From NCBI RefSeq assembly GCF_900099835.1, contig NZ_FNKP01000002.1:2604001-2668000 (forward strand): a DNA stretch of 64,000 nucleotides, in the 5' to 3' direction. Position 1 is the stretch's first letter. The number at the start of each line of letters is the position of its first letter. The stretch is from Paraburkholderia fungorum (GTDB lineage Bacteria > Pseudomonadota > Gammaproteobacteria > Burkholderiales > Burkholderiaceae). Of this stretch, positions 26,708 to 34,154 are shown one piece after another. Made by a program: the position numbers and the translations under genes. The notes under the pieces are model-generated. The model made no database searches and was not told the origin of the DNA. It worked only from the letters and a program-made list of their open reading frames with translations.

Positions 26708-27529
26708 ATGCCCATGGAAGTGGATCTGGCGCCGCTGGCGCCTCCATCCGACGCAGTTATCGCCGATAGCGCCGACTCGCCCCCCGCACCGCTACCACTG
26801 GCCAGGACCGCACACGCGATCGCATCGACGCCGGTCCCCGCTTTCCACTCGCATCCGCTGACGCGGCGCTATCCGGGCGGCGTCGCCGCGCCGCGCGCAA
26901 ACGAGTTGCACCTTTGGCGATTCCGTTGCGAATGGCTGCCGGTGCCGGTTCAGGAAGGCGACACATGGTTATCGAAAACCGAGCGCGAACGCGCGCGGCT
27001 TCATCCGAACGCCGCGCTGCGCAAGCGCTTCGTCAGCGCACGCGTGGTGGTGCGATGGATCGTCGGCAATCTGTTCGACTGCGAGCCGCAGCGCGTCGAA
27101 TTGCAGGACGACGGCAACGAGAAATTGCGTGCGCGTCATCCTCGCGACGGTCGCGGCATCACCATCGATATTGCGTATGGCGGCATCTGGATCGTGATCG
27201 GAGTGGCATCGGCCACGCTCGGGTTGAGCGTCGTCACGCCGTCGCCCGGCAGCGAACCTGACGAGTCATCCGAAACATCGCGGCGACGCGCGCGTTACAG
27301 CAGCCTTTGCAATGCGTTGCGCTACGCGCCGGTGGATATCGACGGCGCGCTGCTGTCGGACGATGTATCGAACAGCCTGCTCGAACTCGGTGAGCATGGC
27401 GATTGGCACCTGCTCGATCTGCCGATGGGCGGAAAGATTCGCGCTGCGGTCGCGATTGCCGAGCAGGTGATGGCGGTGCACACATTCGGCTGGCCGAAGG
27501 GAACCGTGTTTGATCGGCCTTGCAGATGA
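26708..27529 (+). CDS. Degenerate 4'-phosphopantetheinyl-transferase-like protein
   Basis: A 273-residue protein. After a Pro/Ala-rich 60-residue tail, about residues 68-170 follow the N-terminal plan of Sfp-type transferases: ELHLWRFRCEWLPVP, TEREREARL-like helix (SKTERERARLHPNAALRKRF), then ARVVVRWIVGNLF. The NxSHS step is replaced by IDIAYGGIWIVIGVA, and I find neither the metal-binding D-x-E nor the catalytic W..KEA..K motif. It is therefore probably not an active transferase. A true Sfp-type enzyme is encoded convergently 16 bases away. Relationship is inferred from pattern, not alignment. Confidence 0.6.
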   Translation: MPMEVDLAPLAPPSDAVIADSADSPPAPLPLARTAHAIASTPVPAFHSHPLTRRYPGGVAAPRANELHLWRFRCEWLPVPVQEGDTWLSKTERERARLHPNAALRKRFVSARVVVRWIVGNLFDCEPQRVELQDDGNEKLRARHPRDGRGITIDIAYGGIWIVIGVASATLGLSVVTPSPGSEPDESSETSRRRARYSSLCNALRYAPVDIDGALLSDDVSNSLLELGEHGDWHLLDLPMGGKIRAAVAIAEQVMAVHTFGWPKGTVFDRPCR

Positions 27530-27545
27530 ACAAACTGCGCAGCTT

Positions 27546-28244
27546 CTAGCTTGAGAACGGCGTCTCCGACCACGCGAGACACGCCGCATACGCATTTGGC
27601 GCGGCAAGCCAGTGTGCGGAGATAACGCGCATGTCGTGTGGAATCCGGTTGCGCAAAATCACGCGTGATGCGTCGCGCGGCAGCACGGTCAAATGCTGCA
27701 ATCCTTCGATAATGCCTACGCCCGTTGTTTTGACCAGCGCTTCTTTCGCGACCCAGGCGTCATAAAACGCCACGTTCTGCTGCGCGATCTCGAGTCCTTC
27801 GATCCACGCTTTTTCGGCAGGATCGAGCGTCAGCGGCGCGACCGAACGCCAATCGAATTGAGCACGCCGGTGTTCGATATCCACGCCCACGCGACGCACC
27901 GGCGACATCGCGATCAACCCATACGAACCCGCATGCGATACGTTGAAATCGACATGGTTCGAATCTGCCAATCGGGGACGGCGGTCTGCGTCGTGTGTAA
28001 AACGAACGGCGTGTGGCGCGATGCCGAGACGTCGCGCAAGTTGCTCACGCAACGCGACGCGGACGGTAGCAAAACGCAACGTATCTTCATGACGAAGATA
28101 TTTGCGCGCGCGAACGCGTTCGTCGTCGCTGAGCGATGAGAAAGCGTCTTCGTCCAGCGACACATGAAAAGCCAGATCGACCCGCCACAACGAAATGTCG
28201 GACGGGCCTTCATGAGATAGCGAAATAGGCTCGATGGAATACAT
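27546..28244 (-). CDS. Sfp-type 4'-phosphopantetheinyl transferase
   Basis: A 232-residue enzyme that should transfer phosphopantetheine from CoA to carrier-protein serines. It has ISLWRVDL, SLSDDERVRARKYL, VDFNVSHAGSYGLIAM, the metal site VGVDIEHRR and WVAKEALVKTTG with the catalytic Lys/Glu. Full length and intact. No polyketide or nonribosomal synthetase is encoded in the window, so its partner lies elsewhere. Confidence 0.92.
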   Translation of the reverse strand: MYSIEPISLSHEGPSDISLWRVDLAFHVSLDEDAFSSLSDDERVRARKYLRHEDTLRFATVRVALREQLARRLGIAPHAVRFTHDADRRPRLADSNHVDFNVSHAGSYGLIAMSPVRRVGVDIEHRRAQFDWRSVAPLTLDPAEKAWIEGLEIAQQNVAFYDAWVAKEALVKTTGVGIIEGLQHLTVLPRDASRVILRNRIPHDMRVISAHWLAAPNAYAACLAWSETPFSS

Positions 28245-28327
28245 CGCAGAAGTTCGGTTGTGAAACGCGCGCTAAAGAATAAACGCGACTCTAACCTGGA
28301 TCACGTCCGAACCGGCAATGCCCCTGA

Positions 28328-29227
28328 TCAAATCCGCTGCGCCTCTTTCGGCACGCCGCGCAGCAGCGCGATACCGCTCACGAACAACAATGCGGTCAAC
28401 AGATACAGCGCGTTATCCATACTGCCCGTATGCGTCTTGATCAGACCGATCACCCAGGGGCTCACGATGCCGCTCGTCATGCCGATGCTGCTGATCAACG
28501 CAATGCCCGCCGCAGCCGCTGTTCCCGACAGATAACCCGAAGGAACAGTCCAGAAAATAGGCAATGCGGCGAATATCAACATGGCCGCTACCGACAGAAT
28601 GGCAAGCATCGCGGGAAAGCTGGTCAGATGCAGCGTGAGCAATGACAGCGCTATGCCGCCGCCAATCGTGCAAACCGCAAAATGCCGGCGACGCTCGCCC
28701 TGTCGATCCGAATGACGCGCGATCAGAATCAGTCCGACTGCGCCGACCGCATTCGGAATCACGGTATAGAGGCTGATGGCGAGAACATCGTGAATGCCGA
28801 AATCGCGGATCATCAGCGGCATCCAGAAGTTGAGCGTCAACGATGCGCAGGTCAGCGAGAAATAGATAAACGCAAAGAGATAAACCCGTGGATTGCGCAA
28901 TGCCTGCATGAACGAACGCGACGAATGCGCGTGCTCCGGCGAGCCGTGCCGGCGATCTTCATCACGTTGCGCGATCAGCCGCGCTTTTTCATCCGATGTG
29001 AGCCAGCTGGCGTGCTGCGGGCCATCCACGAGATAGAACGCCGCGAGCAGGCCAAGCACGATCGCGGGCGCGCCTTCGATCACGAACATCCACTGCCAGC
29101 CGTACAGGCCCAGCACGCCGCCCATGTCGCGCATGATCCAGCCGGATACCAGGCCGCCGAGCACACCCGCCACCGCGACGCCCGCGAAGAAGATCGACAG
29201 CACGGCTGCGCGCCGCCGCGCCGGATA
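28328..29227 (-). pseudogene. 5'-truncated MFS transporter (ACS/anion-cation symporter type)
   Basis: About 300 residues from YPARRRAAVLSIFFAGVAVA to the C-terminus of a 12-helix carrier, including the central loop and last seven or eight helices (LYGWQWMFVIEGAPAIVLG, IYFSLTCASLTLNFWMP). Reading upstream, the conserved frame stops abruptly: the codon before Tyr is TAG (29230-29228) and no N-terminal helices follow. Roughly the first quarter to third is missing, so this is a remnant. The break coincides with the start of AT-richer sequence leading into the PAAR island. Confidence 0.8.
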
Positions 29228-30070
29228 CTAGAGATCCGTGACAAGCCCGCGTGGCATCTATTGAACAACGTCTATCGGACGATGTAGTTGGTACAGAGAA
29301 AGTGCATGAATACTGCCAAACAACTCGTGAGTTACGGGAGTGCAGCCGTTGATGAAGAAAACCGAGAAGCCGAACGGCTACGCGTTCGACACCGGAACGA
29401 CAATGCACGTTGAACAGTATGCGCGTATCGCCCACTTCGAATTGATGCGGATTGGAGTGATAGCGCAATTTCAAAAATATTGAAGCGTTGCGGGATATCG
29501 AGGCCATCGCAAAAACTGCACAAATGATGGCACTAGGGAAAAAATTTCCCACAGAAAAAGGAGAATTAAACATCGAAAAATAGAACCGCTTTCACTAATG
29601 CGATCCATCTGGTCTGTCTGGCCACATGTGTGTTCTAGGCCCGATCTCACGCCGTTTTTTTGAGTCACTCGATCATCACGATACTTTTTTGCGAATAGGT
29701 AGAAAGCATAAAGTAATTCATAAGTGTCACAAATTGACAAGCAGCGTAGAACTACGTTGTGGATAGTGATAGCGTTGGCCGATTCACATCGCGCTATATA
29801 GATATCGATTTCCAAAAATGATTTCTTCCACTTGCAACAGTACTCACTACTCCAAGTTCAACCAGATATCACCCAAGCATGAACGCGATGCGATGCGTGA
29901 GGACGATTGTCAAATTGCACGCGACAAGGCATTGCTGCCAGGTAAATCCTCTCTTACGTAATCCATAGCGATTTCCAGGCCTGTCGGGTTGTGGACACGC
30001 ATTGAATACCCGTTTCGTCGTAATTGCCTAACCCGCGCCATTGGCGCATTTACTGTTGAGGGACACTGTA
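29228..30070. other. AT-richer junction region without a supported gene
   Basis: About 840 bases between the MFS breakpoint and the first PAAR gene. Base composition is clearly lower in GC than the neighbours. A short plus-strand frame ends at TAG 29285-29287 (LEIRDKPAWHLLNNVYRTM) and a 35-codon frame starts at 29306, but I recognise neither. It is probably debris from insertion or deletion plus the promoter for the PAAR genes. Confidence 0.5.
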
Positions 30071-30742
30071 ATGCCGGAACAGGAACGTAAAGGAACGCAT
30101 TACCACTTCGCTACAACTGCCGCGCTTACCGAGCGCGGTGGCCGGGTTACTACGGCTTCGAAATTTACGCTGTGCGGCTTGGGTATTGCCCGCGTTGGCG
30201 ACGTCGTGACATACCCCAATGGAAGCGAAGCGGTCATCGTGGACGGAGCGGGATACGCTTCCACCCTTGACAACCGGGCCGCCGCTCTAGTCGGTTCTCA
30301 CCTGAGCAACGGCGACTGGATTATCGAAACGCCATGGGGACACCTTGCAAAAGGGTTGTTCATTGAAAATGGAAAAGACGTGCCCGGCTTGTTCGATGCA
30401 AACTGGACACCCCCGCCGAAAGAGTCGGTCGCCCGCTTTGCGGTTTTCGGCGCGACTACCGCTAAGGGTGGCATGGTGCGCGAAGTATCGAGCGAATGGG
30501 CTATCGACGGAACGCATCGCAAGGCCGCGAGCATTGGCGATTTTGTCGAGTACGAAGATGGAACCCGTGCACGCATTATTACGGGCATTGGCATTCCCGG
30601 CGATAAGCGTAACCGCTATGCGGTCGTCGGCAGTCTCCTGGATAACGGTGACACGATTACCGATAGCCCGCATCGCGATCCGCGCACGTCCACCATTTTT
30701 GTGCCCATCAATGAACGTGGCGTCGCGTTGATTCGCCACTAA
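30071..30742 (+). CDS. Tandem PAAR-like domain protein
   Basis: A 223-residue protein with two similar halves. Each has a G-G-V/M element (TERGGRVTTAS; TAKGGMVREVS), a GD-x-V-x-Y-x-x-G-x-x-A-x-I unit (VGDVVTYPNGSEAVIV; IGDFVEYEDGTRARII) and GS-x-L-x-NGD-x-I (VGSHLSNGDWII; VGSLLDNGDTIT). This is the PAAR-like repeat of type VI spike-tip proteins. The ATG at 30071 has GAGGGAC upstream. First gene of a five-gene PAAR block; no VgrG is nearby. Confidence 0.75.
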   Translation: MPEQERKGTHYHFATTAALTERGGRVTTASKFTLCGLGIARVGDVVTYPNGSEAVIVDGAGYASTLDNRAAALVGSHLSNGDWIIETPWGHLAKGLFIENGKDVPGLFDANWTPPPKESVARFAVFGATTAKGGMVREVSSEWAIDGTHRKAASIGDFVEYEDGTRARIITGIGIPGDKRNRYAVVGSLLDNGDTITDSPHRDPRTSTIFVPINERGVALIRH

Positions 30743-30753
30743 AGTGGCGAATC

Positions 30754-30945
30754 ATGGTGCGTCGTATTGCGGTAGTCGCGGACCAACTCGATACGGATGG
30801 TCCGATTAACCCCTATAAGGTTCCGATATGCGCGTTTGGCTATAGCGCATCAATCGGTGGCCACGTCTACTGTGAACCCTGCAAGAGCGTCGGCACGAGC
30901 GACGCAAACCGTTTGATGATTTATCTCGGACACAAGGAGGGCTAA
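30754..30945 (+). pseudogene. PAAR protein remnant with internal deletion
   Basis: A 63-codon frame. The N-terminus (MVRRIAVVADQLDTDGPINP, then GGHVYCEPCKSVG) resembles the first half of Burkholderia PAAR proteins, and the last 13 residues (ANRLMIYLGHKEG) match the C-terminal end of the next gene (ARRLHIYLGHREE). The second half of PAAR and the DEQF/LPDTYYTVR extension are absent. The simplest reading is a PAAR gene collapsed by an internal in-frame deletion. Its stop overlaps the next start. Confidence 0.6.
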
Positions 30946-31469
30946 TGCGAGTTCCAGTGGTCAGATTCGGCGATCCCACCACCACGGGCGGGAAAGTGAA
31001 TGCACTGCACAACGATATGACAGACGGCGGAAAAGCCATTGCGCTGCACGGAGAGCGTGCAACGTGCGGTAATTGCAAAGGCACATGGCCCATCTTCGGC
31101 AGTGCACACGCGATGCGAAATGGTGGGCGGGCCGCTGTACTGCATGGCGATAACGTTCTATGCCCCTGCGGCCAGAATCGAGTTATCTCGATGTCCGACA
31201 GCTGCTTTTACCATCGCCGCCCAGGTGAAGATGGAAGCGTGGCTAACACTCGTTCGTCCGCAAGCGTTGACCCGCAATCGGTCCAGCATGACGAGCAATT
31301 CACTCTTCAGGATGCAACCGGCCGCGCGCTGCCAGACACGTATTACACGGTCCGGTTGCCATCCGGCCAGCTTGTTCATGGCGTCACTGACGGCATTGGT
31401 CGCACAGAGCGATGCGCAACCGAAGGCGCGCGACGCCTCCATATCTATCTAGGGCACCGGGAGGAGTAA
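30945..31469 (+). CDS. PAAR-domain protein with C-terminal extension (1)
   Basis: A 174-residue type VI spike-tip protein. PAAR domain, residues 1-90: VRFGDPTTTGGKV, GERATCGNCKGTWPIFG, AVLHGDNVLCPCG. C-terminal extension, about 100-174: HDEQFTLQDATGRALPDTYY, TVRLPSGQLVHGVTDGIGRT, RRLHIYLGHREE. The ATG overlaps the stop of the preceding remnant, and the next gene starts directly after its stop. The extension may be an adaptor to an effector. Confidence 0.85.
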   Translation: MRVPVVRFGDPTTTGGKVNALHNDMTDGGKAIALHGERATCGNCKGTWPIFGSAHAMRNGGRAAVLHGDNVLCPCGQNRVISMSDSCFYHRRPGEDGSVANTRSSASVDPQSVQHDEQFTLQDATGRALPDTYYTVRLPSGQLVHGVTDGIGRTERCATEGARRLHIYLGHREE

Positions 31470-32030
31470 ATGTCCGGCATCTACCATGCAGCGGTCGAAG
31501 ATGATCCGTTGACAAGCGGCAACGGAAGCTGTGTTTATTCCTATAAGCAGTACCGCACGATTACAGGTGCAGATGGCAACCGCCACCGCCTTGCTTTTAG
31601 CGGCGATGGCGCGCATTGCCCCAGATGCGATAGCACGGGCCTGATTACCTACGGTTCCAGTCCCGGCACTCGGCATCCCCTGATTGATCATGTGAATGGC
31701 GGGCGCCGTCAGGCTGTCGGCGGCGATATCGTTCTGTGCAAGTGCGCCGATCCGCCCCGGATCATTGCGGAATATCGGCGCATGGTTAATCGCAACCGAG
31801 GCGAAGAAAGAGCGGCGTCGATCGCCAGAACGTCCGCGCGGAACTTCGGCCAAGACAAACAATTCATGCTGACCGATGGCGAGCGTAAGGCCCTCGCGGA
31901 TACCTATTACACCGTTCGAACGACTACCGGCGAACTCCAGCCTGACGTTACCGGCTCATTCGGCAGAACGACTCGCTACACGACGAAAGACGCGCAACGC
32001 CTGCATGTATGCATCGGCCGCAGGGAATAA
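31470..32030 (+). CDS. PAAR-domain protein with C-terminal extension (2)
   Basis: A 186-residue protein of a different PAAR subtype: long Cys-containing insert (GDGAHCPRCDSTGLITYGSS) and GGDIVLCKCADPPRIIAEY, then the shared extension (QDKQFMLTDGERKALADTYY, TVRTTTGELQPDVTGSFGRT, AQRLHVCIGRRE). It starts immediately after the previous stop, with GGGAGGAG upstream. The PAAR halves differ between copies while the extension is conserved. Confidence 0.8.
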   Translation: MSGIYHAAVEDDPLTSGNGSCVYSYKQYRTITGADGNRHRLAFSGDGAHCPRCDSTGLITYGSSPGTRHPLIDHVNGGRRQAVGGDIVLCKCADPPRIIAEYRRMVNRNRGEERAASIARTSARNFGQDKQFMLTDGERKALADTYYTVRTTTGELQPDVTGSFGRTTRYTTKDAQRLHVCIGRRE

Positions 32031-32032
32031 AA

Positions 32033-33130
32033 ATGTCTGATCGACTGGCGGCAGATGGAGACCGCACCTCAACAGGCGGGGAGGTGACAGGCCACAGCGG
32101 CATCTATAACGAAGTCGGAAAAATGCATGCACACAAGGAGAATCTGGCGACGTGTGGAAACTGGAAAGGAGGATGGCCGATACATGGCATCGTCAGCGGC
32201 TGGATGGATGACGACTATCCCATGGTCATCGATGGCGACCGCGTGTTGTCTCCGTGCGGAAAGAATCTTGTCGTCGCGTCGAGCGCATCGAACGCGTTCT
32301 ATTCGGAAGGCAGAGGTGCAGCACAGGCCGAGTGCCCGCCGGAGTTCCTCAAGACTGACAGATACGACGAACAGTTCACCCTTGTTGATGCCAACGAAAC
32401 GCCACTCCCTGACACCTATGACACGGCTCGCAGGCCTTCGGGTGAACTGCGACTCGCACAACCGATTCACGGGACGAACTGGACGCTATCGAACGGAATC
32501 GGCTCAATCAATCAAGAGTTATCTTGTTCACAAACAGGGAGGCCAATGCCTGACGCACTTGCAACCGCTTTAACGAACACCAACCCGAATTCCAGCGTTA
32601 GCGCCCAGACGGAAAGACTCAGTAAACCCTGGAAGCTGTCGGATGACGGCGTTGCTTTCATGGCCGTATGTGAAAGTGGCGTCATGAACGGCACCTATAT
32701 GGGACTGCCTGTTATTGATGGAATGATTCTAAAAGTTTATCTGGATAGCAAGGGATTTCCTACGGTCGGCTTCGGCCACAAGGTTATTCCTTCGGATCAT
32801 CTGCATGTGGGTGACACGATTTCGGTAGAGCGAGCATGACAGCTCTCAAAAATAAATTTTTCAGAAGCGGAGTCCGCAATCAATCGTCGGATACGCGTCC
32901 CGTTGCATCAATACGAATATGATGCACTAGTAAGCATGGCTTTTAACGCAGGATCGGGACAGGGGATCGCATCATTAGTTGGCAAGGTAAATTCAGGTCA
33001 ATACGATGACCTACCATCTTATATTCGCGGGTATCGCGCCGGTGGAATTGAGTGGCGTCGCGCGCTAGAAGCACGACTTTTTAAAACAGGGAACTATGAT
33101 GCGAGACACGGGAGAGGCATTGTTATATAA
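32033..33130 (+). pseudogene. PAAR-lysozyme type VI effector interrupted by an in-frame TGA
   Basis: A 365-codon frame if the TGA at 32837-32839 is read through. The N-terminus is a PAAR domain (DRTSTGGEVTGHSG, ENLATCGNWKGGWPIHG, VLSPCGKNLVV), then the DEQFTLVDANETPLPDTYDT extension. From about residue 200 it is a GH24-like lysozyme: Glu in CESG, Asp/Thr in YLDSKGFPTVGFGHKV. After the TGA the same frame continues with SEAESAINRRIRVPLHQYEY, DALVSMAFNAG and IEWRRALEARLFKTG. The stop therefore cuts the lysozyme fold in half. A CGA-to-TGA change would explain it. Confidence 0.8.
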
Positions 33131-33557
33131 ATCGGGAAAATCGGTCATGATGGTGCTGGCTTTAGTTGTATTTCAGCCGGTATATGCTGATGAAATTATT
33201 GATGATGCCAATTGCATGCAACACCTCGGCGGTGGTGGATTTGGGGATTTCGATTGTTACGAACATCATGCTAAAAGTCTTGGAGCCGATAGCAAGAAAG
33301 TCGCGGCTGCAATTAAAGCGACTCACGGAATTACCGGCGCAAACAGGGCAAAGCTTGCGCAGTATATGACTGCACAAGATCAAGTAGCAAAGGCTTGTGA
33401 TTTATCTAACAAACTTGCATTCGATTGGAATATTGAATCTTCTCCTAAAACCCACGTCGATTTATATGATGTTATTGGAGCTCGTTGTCAATACTCTTTA
33501 CGAAAACAGCAGAATGACTTTTTACATGATCTCTATTCGATAAAAACGGGTAACTAG
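33096..33557 (+). CDS. Secreted candidate immunity protein (LprI-like cysteine pattern)
   Basis: A 153-residue AT-rich gene overlapping the end of the lysozyme effector by 35 bases. The N-terminus has a signal peptide (LLYKSGKSVMMVLALVVFQP, cleavage after VYA), so the product should be periplasmic, where a lysozyme effector would act. The mature part has Cys in DDANCMQH, FDCYEHH, AKACDLS and GARCQYS, a spacing loosely like lysozyme-inhibitor LprI-type domains. Start: ATG at 33096 or 33099 with AGGGA upstream. Effector-adjacent placement makes immunity the best guess. Confidence 0.6.
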   Translation: MMRDTGEALLYKSGKSVMMVLALVVFQPVYADEIIDDANCMQHLGGGGFGDFDCYEHHAKSLGADSKKVAAAIKATHGITGANRAKLAQYMTAQDQVAKACDLSNKLAFDWNIESSPKTHVDLYDVIGARCQYSLRKQQNDFLHDLYSIKTGN

Positions 33558-33585
33558 CTGCAGATTTGGTGCACAACGCGTGCGA

Positions 33586-33633
33586 TGGCGTCGGCGACTG
33601 GAAGCGCGGCTTTTTCAAACAGAAACGGAATAA
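33586..33633 (+). pseudogene. Leftover lysozyme C-terminal tail
   Basis: Sixteen codons reading WRRRLEARLFQTETE and stop, matching the tail WRRALEARLFKTG of the interrupted lysozyme about 530 bases upstream, also at DNA level. It lies just after the candidate immunity gene. It is probably the end of a second effector copy whose body was lost by recombination. Confidence 0.6.
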
Positions 33634-33863
33634 TCCGCGTCGAAACCTTGCGATACAGCAGGTCGTCGTGCGCAGCAGCTGATACGCCCGGCTCTAGCGC
33701 GGGGGCGAAAGATTGGCTCATCGGTTATCTCCAAACGTGCGGGTCCAGCGGACCCATTGAGTCCGGCGTCTTGATGCGCCGCTTTCGTGCTTTGGTGCTT
33801 CCTTGATTTCGTGCTGCGTGCTTGATTGCACGTGACGCGAATGGTCACGCGCGTGCCGCCGCT

Positions 33864-34100
33864 TCAGGCGGCCAGCGAATGCGACTCCGCGTTCTGAACC
33901 ACCTTATCGATCACCCCTTCACGCGCATGCTGCAATGCCTCGATCAGCGTCGCGTAATCGCCGATATGATTCGCGAGCAACAGAATCAATTGCGCATTGG
34001 CCGACTGACTCTGCGCATCGTCGAGGTCGCGGTGCATATCGATCAGCGCCTCGTAGAAGTCGTCCGGGCGGGCGAGATTCGGTTGAATATTGAGTGCCAT
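33864..34100 (-). CDS. DUF2783 protein
   Basis: A 78-residue protein (MALNIQPNLARPDDFYEALI, then DMHRDLDDAQSQSANAQLIL) of the DUF2783 family, which accompanies FAD-dependent aromatic hydroxylases. It lies 54 bases after the hydroxylase gene. Function unknown; it may be a small helper of the oxygenase. Confidence 0.85.
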   Translation of the reverse strand: MALNIQPNLARPDDFYEALIDMHRDLDDAQSQSANAQLILLLANHIGDYATLIEALQHAREGVIDKVVQNAESHSLAA

Positions 34101-34154
34101 GTGTTTGTCTCCTGCTATTTTTCGCTATTGCGCAGTGCCTGCGTGCGCAGCTCT

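Noticed and set aside
28682..29287. Long plus-strand open frame across the truncated MFS gene
   Set aside because: It is antisense to clear transporter sequence, and only its last 19 codons lie beyond the breakpoint; no ribosome site or recognisable domain.
29306..29413. 35-codon frame in the junction region
   Set aside because: Too short, no strong ribosome site and not recognised; left as part of the junction debris.
33585..33806. 73-codon plus-strand frame after the immunity gene
   Set aside because: Overlaps the lysozyme-tail remnant in another frame and resembles no protein.
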